Shown here one piece after another: positions 1 to 6,175 of a DNA stretch of 10,070 nucleotides. The position numbers were made by a program, and so were the translations under genes. Origin of the DNA: Bacillota bacterium (GTDB lineage: Bacteria > Bacillota_E > Sulfobacillia > Sulfobacillales > Sulfobacillaceae); assembly GCA_021802375.1 (NCBI GenBank), contig JAKAAL010000053.1, positions 1,960 through 12,029 of the forward strand, read 5' to 3'. Within the stretch, counting starts at the first letter, position 1. The number at the start of each line of letters is the position of its first letter. The notes beneath the pieces are model-generated. The model had not been told where the DNA came from, ran no database searches, and saw only the letters and a program-made list of their open reading frames with translations.

Positions 1-80
1 CACAATATATCGATCGTGCCATCAAAATTGGTCGTGGTGATCCGGAAGTCTGGCTCACCTTATGGCTGGCGTTAATGTAG
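1..80 (+). CDS. holA: DNA polymerase III subunit delta, C-terminal end (partial)
   Basis: This is the last 25 codons of a gene that enters from the left; the frame opens at base 3 and stops with TAG at 78-80. The readable tail includes YIDRAIKIGRGDPEVWLTL. A late helix with an (A)IK.G...P pattern followed by a short leucine-rich tail is typical of the HolA/YqeN C terminus, the clamp-loader subunit that opens the beta sliding clamp. The strongest support is context: in Bacillus and many Firmicutes holA ends next to a convergent rpsT, exactly as here. Only about 7% of the protein is visible, so the call rests on the tail motif and synteny. Confidence 0.72.
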   Translation, partial: QYIDRAIKIGRGDPEVWLTLWLALM

Positions 81-96
81 CGGGGGATTTGGGGAT

Positions 97-127
97 AAAA
101 AAAGCCCCAAACGAGGTTGGGGTTTTT
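97..127. terminator. Bidirectional intrinsic terminator between holA and rpsT
   Basis: A CCCCAA (105-110) / TTGGGG (117-122) stem with a 6-nt loop is preceded by seven A (97-103) and followed by five T (123-127). Read on either strand it ends in a U tract, so it can serve both convergent genes, holA and rpsT. Confidence 0.85.
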
Positions 128-138
128 ATCAAATATGG

Positions 139-408
139 TTAACCAACCTTGGCCTTGTTGAAGCGAATAGCCAATCGCGATTTCCTGCGGTTGGCGGTGT
201 TGCGATGGATGGAGCCTTTTTGCGCAGCACGATCCAGCCGAGCATAGCAAAATTTTAATGCGCTTGCAGCAGAATCCATGTCCTCGTGCTTCAAAGCGTC
301 TTCGAAACGACGAATTGCCGTGCGTACCATAGTTTTGCGAATTTTATTGCGCAAGGTTCGTGTTTCTGTTTGACGAATACGTTTTTTGGCAGACTTAATA
401 TTAGCCAC
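139..408 (-). CDS. rpsT: 30S ribosomal protein S20
   Basis: 89 residues, the usual length for bacterial bS20, which binds 16S rRNA early in assembly of the small subunit. The N terminus MANIKSAKKRIRQTE is the family signature, and the protein is very rich in Lys and Arg, with the conserved segment around residues 63-77 (KGSIHRNTANRRKSR). Translation starts at GTG (408-406), preceded by a strong AGGGGG Shine-Dalgarno at about 416-421. The gene stands alone on the minus strand, convergent with holA, with which it shares a terminator, and divergent from a small membrane protein gene. A good vegetative promoter lies directly upstream. Confidence 0.97.
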   Translation of the reverse strand: MANIKSAKKRIRQTETRTLRNKIRKTMVRTAIRRFEDALKHEDMDSAASALKFCYARLDRAAQKGSIHRNTANRRKSRLAIRFNKAKVG

Positions 409-429
409 TCAGATACCCCCTATTACGGG

Positions 430-458
430 ATTATAACATGGGACAATCATAGGGTAAA
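430..458 (-). promoter_or_regulatory. Extended -10 vegetative promoter of rpsT
   Basis: On the minus strand there is a perfect TATAAT (435-430) preceded by TGT, giving the extended motif TGTTATAAT. A TTTACC box (458-453, 4 of 6 to TTGACA) sits 17 bp upstream. The rpsT start codon follows about 20 bp later. This matches a sigma-A promoter with a short leader. Confidence 0.7.
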
Positions 459-464
459 GAGGAG

Positions 465-801
465 GTGACACGGGGGACGTGGTATTACTTATTGCGATTT
501 TGGCTGATGGCCACAGTGTGCTATGTGATTGCTGCCGAGGTTCCGGGATTTTCTGCTTCCCTGCTCGCGTGCCATTTTTTTATCTGTTTTTTTAACGATG
601 GCGATCTCATTCCTTGAGTTTTGGCTGGGTACCCGGGCTTCTCTGAAGTTGCCGGGACCGGTAGCCTGGGTAATGGCCGCGATATTGCTGTGGGTTGCGG
701 GACACGTCCTGCCCGGAATACAGGTAAAGGTTTGGGACGTTGTCCTGGCAGGCGGATTGCTTTGGGTTGCAGGCTTTGTGTTTTTTCGGATTTGGGGATA
801 A
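465..801 (+). pseudogene. YvlD/phage-holin-family small membrane protein, split by a frameshift
   Basis: A strong Shine-Dalgarno (GGAGG, 461-465) overlaps a possible GTG start at 465. That frame gives a first membrane segment (YYLLRFWLMATVCYVIAAE, then VPGFSAS) but stops near 617. A second frame, open to TAA at 799-801, gives two more hydrophobic segments, including PVAWVMAAILLWVAGHVLPG and VVLAGGLLWVAGFVFF. Joined, the frames give about 111 residues with the order membrane helix, PGF motif, helix, LPG motif, helix, as in the small YvlD / phage-holin-like family (PF04020 type). The junction falls on two T7 tracts, 575-581 and 587-593; removing one T joins the frames. The cause could be a real mutation, slippage during expression or a sequencing error. 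The exact start is uncertain because Shine-Dalgarno and GTG overlap. The cellular role of this family is not well defined. Confidence 0.55.
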
Positions 802-813
802 ATACCATATGAG

Positions 814-841
814 GTCTAAAACAAAATTTTTCCCATACTAT
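814..841 (+). promoter_or_regulatory. Candidate sigma-E-type promoter for spoIIP
   Basis: CATACTAT (834-841) matches 7 of 8 positions of the mother-cell sigma-E -10 consensus CATACAAT. A GTCTAAA box (814-820) lies 13 bp upstream where the -35 is expected. spoIIP is a known sigma-E gene in Bacillus, which makes the match meaningful, but the -35 is only moderate. Confidence 0.4.
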
Positions 842-872
842 GGAAATATACCTAAACTAGAGGGTGATTACG

Positions 873-2105
873 GTGCGTGGCAGGCGGGGATGGCATCGAC
901 CGCGAATCGTATGGTTTTTTGGCCGGCGGCCTCGATTTCATCGCCGTCGTCGTATTCCGTTGGCGGGGGCCCCGAAGCGGCCGTCTCGACGTCGCTGGCC
1001 ACGACCTCGGCGGATTCCCTGGACAACTGTCACACTTTACGGAGCGGCATTGGCTGCGGCGTTGATTGTGCTTTGGCGAGTTCCTTCTAAGAACGCGGGT
1101 CCGGCAATACCGGTGCTGGGCCATATCGGATCAGAGGGCAGGCACTCGTGGCTCCAGAATAATCTCAGCATATTGCAGCAAAGTCCGGCATCGCTTCGCG
1201 ACTGGGTCAATCAGGGCGTCCCCTTAATGGGGTTGGTGATGCATCCCAAACCTTTTTCCTGGCACTGGAGATCACTAGTCATGACGGGTTTGACGGATAT
1301 CTCGGGAGTTCGGCTTAACAGTCTCAATGCTTTAATGGCGGTGGAAATTCCTGCGCTGAACGCCATACCTGCGGTGGCGGAACCCTCACATCCTAAACCG
1401 CTGCCGACGCCTACGGGGCAAGACGCGGTAATGGCAGGACTGCCGGGAGACGGGTCACGAGTATGGGCGCAACTAGGCCACAGCCCCTCGGTCGGTATCT
1501 ATCAAACCCACAGCCGGGAATCGTTTTGGTCAGAATTAACTTCTGGAGCGCCCATGGCCGATTCCACGGCGTGGTCCAAAACGATCGTCCAAGTGGGATG
1601 GTGGCTGAGTCAGGATTTGAGCCAATTAGGTGTGAGTGTCGTACAGTCACGAGTGGATAACATGAAGGATGGACTTTTGGCCAGCTACAACACCTCATAC
1701 TACACGGCTAAGCAACTGTTGCGATGGTATCCCTCGGTTAAGGTTCTGATTGACCTGCATCGGGGCCAAGCTGGTGGTAGCGAGACTACGGGAATTGTCC
1801 ATGGAATCAAAATGGCACGCATTCTTATTGTGGTAGGCACTAATAAACTGTTGCCAGATCCCTATTGGCACCAAAATTTAGCGTTCGCGATGCGATTGGC
1901 TAAAGAGTTGGGGGTTGTTGCTCCCGGTATTCTACGGGGCAATGGCATCGACATGGTGCCATACCGTTATAATCAGCAATTAATGCCCAATGACTTGCTA
2001 ATTGAAATCGGAGGGCCCGATAACACGTTGGCGCAAGAGCGTTATGCCGCGCACGATTTGGCAGAGGCGCTGGCGCAAATCATACCAAGCCACCATCGGC
2101 AATAA
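873..2105 (+). CDS. spoIIP: Stage II sporulation protein P (engulfment peptidoglycan hydrolase)
   Basis: SpoIIP is an amidase/endopeptidase that works with SpoIID and SpoIIM to cut septal peptidoglycan during forespore engulfment. Numbered from the upstream GTG at 864 (413 aa), residues 1-52 are strikingly arginine-rich, 55-72 form one membrane helix, 80-200 are a low-complexity linker and 208-408 are the catalytic domain. The domain shows IYQTHSRES (His216), VLIDLHRGQ (His299), RYNQQL (368-373) and LLIEIGGPDNT (Glu381), the expected metal and catalytic positions of the family. I prefer the GTG at 873 (410 aa), because AGAGGGTGAT at 859-868 is a near-perfect Shine-Dalgarno for it, whereas the 864 GTG lies inside that site. 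In Bacillus gpr precedes spoIIP; here a membrane protein gene takes that place. Confidence 0.9.
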   Translation: MRGRRGWHRPRIVWFFGRRPRFHRRRRIPLAGAPKRPSRRRWPRPRRIPWTTVTLYGAALAAALIVLWRVPSKNAGPAIPVLGHIGSEGRHSWLQNNLSILQQSPASLRDWVNQGVPLMGLVMHPKPFSWHWRSLVMTGLTDISGVRLNSLNALMAVEIPALNAIPAVAEPSHPKPLPTPTGQDAVMAGLPGDGSRVWAQLGHSPSVGIYQTHSRESFWSELTSGAPMADSTAWSKTIVQVGWWLSQDLSQLGVSVVQSRVDNMKDGLLASYNTSYYTAKQLLRWYPSVKVLIDLHRGQAGGSETTGIVHGIKMARILIVVGTNKLLPDPYWHQNLAFAMRLAKELGVVAPGILRGNGIDMVPYRYNQQLMPNDLLIEIGGPDNTLAQERYAAHDLAEALAQIIPSHHRQ

Positions 2106-2117
2106 CTGGGATCAAAC

Positions 2118-2126
2118 TGTTATAAT
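2118..2126 (+). promoter_or_regulatory. Extended -10 promoter for the EthD/enoyl-CoA hydratase pair
   Basis: TGTTATAAT (2118-2126) is a perfect extended -10, identical to the one at rpsT. No good -35 is visible. It would give a leader of about 80 nt containing a weak imperfect hairpin (GGGT at about 2143 with ACCC at about 2152), ending at a Shine-Dalgarno (AAAGGAAGG, about 2195-2202) before ATG 2213. Confidence 0.5.
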
Positions 2127-2212
2127 TTAAAAATCTGAGGCGGGTTGCTTACCCTCGTCAGGAGCATCATAACCACGCGATTAAGCCAAACCGAAAGGAA
2201 GGCGCCAAACAC

Positions 2213-2512
2213 ATGGTCAGTTTACTAGCAATTTATCAGACTCCGTCTGACCCCGAGCAATTCCTGGCCCACTATACGGCGGTACATGCACCATTAGCCC
2301 AAGCAATGCCCGGACTTCAAGGTTTGTCTTGGGGCAAAGTGGAGAGCTTAGGCGGGAAGCAGGATGTTTTTTTGGTGGCAACCATGAATTTTGCCGATCG
2401 GAAAACTCTGGATCGGGCGTTGGTTTCCCCCGAAGGACGGGATGCCGGCAGAGATCTGAACGGGTTCGCCAAAGGGATTGTAGAACTAAAGGTGGTGGAG
2501 TGGCAGTCATGA
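2213..2512 (+). CDS. EthD-family protein
   Basis: 99 residues, the usual size of EthD-like single-domain proteins (dimeric ferredoxin-like alpha/beta barrels). The pattern VSLLAIYQTPSDPEQFLAHY then VHAPLAQAMPGL is the family signature (a short beta strand, then F..HY...H.pl....PGl), followed by a central beta hairpin and a C-terminal strand (GIVELKVVEWQ). EthD was named from ethyl tert-butyl ether degradation; most members have no proven reaction. Its TGA overlaps the ATG of the enoyl-CoA hydratase (ATGA at 2509-2512), so the two are almost certainly translationally coupled and may act on the same pathway, which the sequence does not identify. Confidence 0.8.
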   Translation: MVSLLAIYQTPSDPEQFLAHYTAVHAPLAQAMPGLQGLSWGKVESLGGKQDVFLVATMNFADRKTLDRALVSPEGRDAGRDLNGFAKGIVELKVVEWQS

Positions 2513-3285
2513 GTGAACCGGTATTGTTGCTAGACCCTGGGACCGGTCCGGTGCGTATCTTGCGTCTAAATCGGCCGGCGGTATTAAATGCGCTGAATAG
2601 TGAACTCATGGAGGCCATTGTGGCGCATTTGGAAATGTTGGATAAAGATAATGCGGTCTCGGTGGTGATCATCACCGGACAGGGCAGAGCTTTTGCTGCT
2701 GGAGCAGATATTTCCGAACTTAAAGGACAAAACGCGGTGACTATGCTGACATCACCGCAAATTAATCGTTGGGAAAATATACGGAAATTTTCCAAACCGC
2801 TAATTGCTGCCGTTAAAGGATACGCGCTGGGAGGCGGAATGGAATTGGTCATGGCTTGCGACATGGTTATTGCGGCCGAGGGAACCCGTTTTGGTCAACC
2901 CGAAATCAAAATAGGGGTAATGCCGGGAGCGGGAGGAACCCAACGGCTCACCAAGGCCATCGGCAAGGTGCGGGCGATGGAAATGGTGCTAACGGGCAAG
3001 ACCATGACCGCCGACGAAGCTTATGCCTATGGCTTAATTAATCGTGTGGTCCCGGGGGATTCATTAGAACAAGCTGCTCTGGAACTGGCGGAGGAGATTG
3101 CTGCCTTACCTCAGGTTGCGGTACGGTTGGCTAAAGAATCGGTACTCACCGCAATGGATACCCCTTTGGAAGAGGGCTTGAAACACGAACGGAGGCTGTT
3201 TAGCTTGCTTTTTGCCACCGAAGATCAACAGGAAGGCATGGCTGCGTTTTTGGAAAAACGGGCGCCGCAATTTCGCGGTCGTTAG
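2509..3285 (+). CDS. Enoyl-CoA hydratase (crotonase family)
   Basis: 258 residues, the standard length of a stand-alone crotonase, which adds water to trans-2-enoyl-CoA in beta-oxidation-type pathways. The first oxyanion-hole segment is AFAAGADISEL (61-71) and the second is ALGGGMELVMACD (106-118). The catalytic pair is Glu112 and Glu132 (FGQPEIKIGVMPGAGGTQRL, 128-147), 20 residues apart as in mammalian crotonase (Glu144/Glu164), which favours true hydratase activity. The C-terminal TGKTMTADEAYAYGLINRVV is also typical. ATG 2509 overlaps the EthD stop and is preceded by GGTGGTGGAG. The substrate cannot be read from the sequence: short-chain fatty acids, crotonyl-CoA or aromatic (Paa-type) intermediates all fit. 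Its TAG stop interlocks with the stop of fdhD on the other strand. Confidence 0.92.
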   Translation: MSEPVLLLDPGTGPVRILRLNRPAVLNALNSELMEAIVAHLEMLDKDNAVSVVIITGQGRAFAAGADISELKGQNAVTMLTSPQINRWENIRKFSKPLIAAVKGYALGGGMELVMACDMVIAAEGTRFGQPEIKIGVMPGAGGTQRLTKAIGKVRAMEMVLTGKTMTADEAYAYGLINRVVPGDSLEQAALELAEEIAALPQVAVRLAKESVLTAMDTPLEEGLKHERRLFSLLFATEDQQEGMAAFLEKRAPQFRGR

Positions 3286-4070
3286 GATTGAATGCGTTCC
3301 GGGTAGCTATAAACGCTGAGTTCACGGCTACGAACAAAGCCAACGGTGGTGATGCCGAGCATAGTGGCCAGTTCAATACCGAGGGACGTCGGTGCCGCAT
3401 TGGAAATTACTATGCCAATGCCCATGCGGGCTACTTTGATCAATACTTCGCTTGAGAGGCGGCCGGAAAAGACCACGATCAGCGAACGGATATCTTCCTG
3501 CTGGATCAGGCTCCAGCCGTACACCTTATCCAACGCGTTGTGGCGGCCCACGTCCATGCGTGCTACCCGGAGCGCCCCGTCCTGACTGCCCAATCCAGCC
3601 GCGTGCAGCCCTCCCGAATGCTGTTGCTGTGTAACCTGGTTGAGCTGGGAAAATAAGGTGGTCACTGTGGCTGGAGACAGGTGGGGAGTCAGGGCCCCGT
3701 TGATCGGCGCTAAGTCTTGATCATTGGCGAAGTACAACAAAGGACGTCCTCGACCGCAGCAGCCAGATAATGTGGGTCGGGCAAAGTGCAACAGCCGTTC
3801 CTCGTTGGCATTAGGAATCCTGACCCACACCTGCTGATCGTCTTCATGATATTGGAAGATGGTAATCTGACTGCGTTGGGCAATGATGCCTTCCATGGCT
3901 AAGAAGCCACAGATTAATTCTTCGATGTCGTTCGGGGTAGCAATTATTGTGGCGATTTCGCGCCCGTTTACCCAAAGTGTGATGGGTGCTTCGCGGACGA
4001 CTTCTGCGGGTTCCTGGGACCAGAAGCCGTCGTGGAACCGGTATCGGGTTTGAGAAATCACTTCCACCAT
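3282..4070 (-). CDS. fdhD: Formate dehydrogenase accessory sulfurtransferase FdhD
   Basis: FdhD passes sulfur from a cysteine desulfurase to the molybdenum cofactor so that formate dehydrogenase becomes active. The protein (262 aa from ATG 4070) shows the family motif DVGRHNALDKV at 173-183, SGGLHAAGL at 152-160, VSGR-type VFSGRLSSE near 201-209 and the C-terminal GFVRSRELSVYS. The carrier cysteines are an adjacent pair (SGCCGRG, Cys104-Cys105) instead of the spaced CxxC of E. coli. ATG 4070 is preferred to an upstream in-frame TTG at 4091 because GGGGCGA lies about 8 nt before it. No formate dehydrogenase subunit is in the window. The gene converges on the enoyl-CoA hydratase with a 4-bp overlap of stop codons and no visible terminator. 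Confidence 0.92.
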   Translation of the reverse strand: MVEVISQTRYRFHDGFWSQEPAEVVREAPITLWVNGREIATIIATPNDIEELICGFLAMEGIIAQRSQITIFQYHEDDQQVWVRIPNANEERLLHFARPTLSGCCGRGRPLLYFANDQDLAPINGALTPHLSPATVTTLFSQLNQVTQQQHSGGLHAAGLGSQDGALRVARMDVGRHNALDKVYGWSLIQQEDIRSLIVVFSGRLSSEVLIKVARMGIGIVISNAAPTSLGIELATMLGITTVGFVRSRELSVYSYPERIQS

Positions 4071-4137
4071 GTCATCGCCCCGCTTTCCCAAACAAGCGCA
4101 TAAGGCCTGTGCCGAAGATTTCCGCAGTTTTGTGACT

Positions 4138-4146
4138 AGTATATCA
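4138..4146 (-). promoter_or_regulatory. Extended -10 promoter of fdhD
   Basis: On the minus strand TGATATACT (4146-4138) gives TG-n-TATACT, an extended -10 about 68 bp before the fdhD ATG. No convincing -35 is seen. The rest of the gap from 4147 to 4371 holds no gene; the only other pattern is a GGGACA direct repeat at 4181 and 4195. Confidence 0.4.
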
Positions 4147-4371
4147 TCATTTTTATCAGTAAATCTTGGTGCTTACCGCGGGGACACTGCTGTCGGGACA
4201 ACCCACGTGCAAAATTCAATAAGATCACGGGATAAAGAATCGTGGCAATCCTGTCGCGATCAGAACAATGGCGAAGATATTGGCAAGGCTTAGGCAGCCC
4301 ACGGGAAGTCTAATGCGAGTTTGCTTCCCCACCACTACAATTCTACAACCAATTTCGCCGCGGCTCTGCGA

Positions 4372-4989
4372 TCAATCGTCTGACAAAATCTCATCGTACT
4401 GATGGGCCTGTAAGGCGCGGCTATACTGACGGGCAATTTCTCGATTGATTTCACCGCGGTGTCTGCCCTCGGCTTCTAGTCCAAACACATACGTTGGGAA
4501 ACCCGTCCGCCCAATTTTTTCGTGGATTGCTGTCGACCGATCCGGAGAAAAGACTTCCCCCGGTTGCCCAACGGCGATATGGCCTATGGGAATCCAAGAC
4601 TCCGTTGGTAGGGTGGTGTTAATGTGCACAATCCCCCCCAACGCTACCGTGGACCCTTCCCCCAAGAATGCACCGTTAAAAACCATAGCTCCCGTTGCGA
4701 TAAAGCAACTGGGACCAATCTTGCAGCCACTTAAGTATGCGTGCGGTCCAACCAAGGTGCCGTCACCTACGGAAAGCGAGAATCGCCCGGAGGCTCTCAA
4801 AACGGCCTGCTCCATGATAACGCAGTCCGATCCTATTTTCAGTTCGGCCCGACCCTCTGCAGTTAATACAGCTCCATACAAAATTCGAGACCCAGGACCC
4901 ACCACGACCTTGCCTGACACTACGGCATTCGGTGCGATCCACGCGGTGGGGTCAATTTGTGGCACAGAGTCCCGATGTTTGATACGCAT
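4372..4989 (-). CDS. Gamma-carbonic-anhydrase-like left-handed beta-helix protein, zinc ligands missing
   Basis: 205 residues from ATG 4989, which has a good Shine-Dalgarno (AGGAAGG) in front; an upstream in-frame ATG at 5046 lacks one. Residues 12-145 are hexapeptide repeats (APNAVVSGKVVVGPGS, IGSDCVIM, VGDGTLVGPHAYLSGCKIG, GEGSTVALGGIV) forming a left-handed beta-helix, followed by G.IAVGQPGEVF and a helical tail, the layout of the CamH/YrdA/PaaY group. In that group three His bind zinc: one in a vLHv motif and two in GH...LHGC. Here the matching positions are Arg65, Pro82 and Ser87. The conserved Arg and Asp of RGD also appear changed (TAE, 43-45). I therefore expect a structural or scaffold role, or another ligand, not carbonic anhydrase activity. 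Confidence 0.85.
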   Translation of the reverse strand: MRIKHRDSVPQIDPTAWIAPNAVVSGKVVVGPGSRILYGAVLTAEGRAELKIGSDCVIMEQAVLRASGRFSLSVGDGTLVGPHAYLSGCKIGPSCFIATGAMVFNGAFLGEGSTVALGGIVHINTTLPTESWIPIGHIAVGQPGEVFSPDRSTAIHEKIGRTGFPTYVFGLEAEGRHRGEINREIARQYSRALQAHQYDEILSDD

Positions 4990-5330
4990 GGCAATCGTTT
5001 CCTTCCTGTGTAAAGTTTCCGGTTTGCGATTCCCAAAAATCCGCACAAAAGCTACGATCCTTTTTTACCGAATGCATCCAGTGAACCTACGATTGATTTA
5101 AAAAGGGATTTTCCAGTAATGCAGGAGATATTCGCTATGCATTCCCGATCTCCTGCTGCAAGTGATCAATACCAATGGGGCGCAGCAGCAACCCATGCCA
5201 AACCAACGTATTCTCCACAGCCAGCAACGGTAGAGATGGCCACGGTGAGTTCTGGAAGATTTTGGGATGGCGTCAAAGTGATCACCCTTTTAAGCTAGCC
5301 CCGAAGTGAGGACTGCGCAGAGATTTGTGT
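4990..5330. other. Intergenic stretch with a long inverted repeat and a possible coding remnant
   Basis: No intact gene is visible. GCAGGAGAT (5121-5129) and ATCTCCTGC (5148-5156) form a perfect 9-bp inverted repeat with an 18-nt loop. It is not followed closely by a U tract on either strand, so it is not a standard terminator. On the minus strand, 5272-5138 is open for 45 codons and reads protein-like (for example LAVENTLVWHGLLLRP) before a TAG at 5137-5135, but it has no start codon and follows a stop directly. It may be the tail of a decayed gene. Confidence 0.35.
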
Positions 5331-6068
5331 TCAAGGCGTCAAGAGATTGCTCGCATTACCCGGCTGTTCCAGATCAATCTCTAGCAGTTGACTGAGTTTG
5401 TGCCGACCCGTGTCGGTCAGTTGCACGGTCCGCTTGGCATAAGCGCGGTCCACCCAACCGTGATCGCCCAGAAGCTTGAATAACGCGGCTCCCAGCGCCC
5501 CGGCCAGGTGCGGTTGATTTTCACTCCAGTCACGGCAGGGATAGGCGAATGCTCGGCGAGTGCGGCGGGCCATTTCCACGGAGATCCCCATGTCTTCGAA
5601 GCCATGGATTCCGGCTTCGGTGATGTCATAAGCTTGGCCCTGATCCAGCAGCCATTGCTTCACCAGGAAAGCTTGAGTCAGGCAAACGCCAACGTAGCCA
5701 GCCAGGTGGTCATAGCAAATGCGAGCAAACCTTAGGGACGCCAGCTCCTCAGAGGTTCGCAGGGACCTGACCGTTGCCGGTGGTGCGATGCGGGCCAATG
5801 TTTCCAAAGCCTGCCCGACCTCCGCGTTTTTCAATCGATAGTATCGGTACCGACCTTCCGAGGCGACTTCCAGAAGCCCGCCTTCTTCCAGTTTTGATAA
5901 ATGGGCGCTGGCAGCTGGCCGCGACACGTGAGCGATCCACGCTAACTCACTGGCAGGCCGGGATCGCCCATCCAGTAACGCCACTAACATGGCTGCACGT
6001 GCAGGATCGCCAATTAGTTTTCCGATCGTGAGAATATCCGGATACGCATCCATAGTTCCATCGTACAT
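5331..6068 (-). CDS. ArsR-family winged-helix transcriptional regulator
   Basis: 245 residues, longer than a bare ArsR/SmtB protein (about 100-120) because it has a C-terminal domain. Residues 12-82 are the winged helix: IGDPARAAMLVALLDG, the recognition helix SRPAASAHLSKLEEGGLL and the wing EGRYRYYRL. The C-terminal part has CYDHLAGYVGV (118-128) and CRDWSENQPHLAGALGAAL (178-196), a pattern found in a widespread ArsR subgroup; the usual Arg after DWSE is Asn here. The classical metal motif ELCVCDL is absent, so a small-molecule or redox signal is more likely than arsenic. Cys118, Cys129 and Cys178 could be sensing residues (inference). It is divergent from the EamA transporter, with 107 bp between them, and most likely represses that gene and itself. 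Confidence 0.88.
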   Translation of the reverse strand: MYDGTMDAYPDILTIGKLIGDPARAAMLVALLDGRSRPASELAWIAHVSRPAASAHLSKLEEGGLLEVASEGRYRYYRLKNAEVGQALETLARIAPPATVRSLRTSEELASLRFARICYDHLAGYVGVCLTQAFLVKQWLLDQGQAYDITEAGIHGFEDMGISVEMARRTRRAFAYPCRDWSENQPHLAGALGAALFKLLGDHGWVDRAYAKRTVQLTDTGRHKLSQLLEIDLEQPGNASNLLTP

Positions 6069-6087
6069 GAATCGTTACCATCGTACA
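6058..6087. promoter_or_regulatory. Candidate operator: CCATCGTACA direct repeat over the ArsR start
   Basis: CCATCGTACA occurs at 6058-6067 and again at 6078-6087, exactly 20 bp apart (about two helical turns). Each copy has a GTAC core, and the second sits in a near-palindrome (CATCGTACAATG). The first copy covers the regulator's start codon and the second lies in the divergent intergenic region, which also has a TACAAT (6084-6089) that could be a plus-strand -10. Position and spacing suit two regulator dimers on one face of the DNA. Confidence 0.4.
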
Positions 6088-6175
6088 ATGCCCTGGAAGG
6101 AGCATTTTTTAAAGCGGGCAGAGTTCACACCCTAAGGTTCCTTCGAATCCATCGCAGGAAAAGAGGCGGTGTTGG

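Noticed and set aside
2217..2864. 215-codon minus-strand open frame
   Set aside because: Fully antisense to the EthD and enoyl-CoA hydratase genes, both of which have clear family motifs.
4069..4293. 74-codon plus-strand open frame upstream of fdhD
   Set aside because: Low-complexity composition, no ribosome binding site, and it covers the fdhD promoter region.
4445..5101. 218-codon plus-strand open frame
   Set aside because: Antisense shadow of the beta-helix protein gene.
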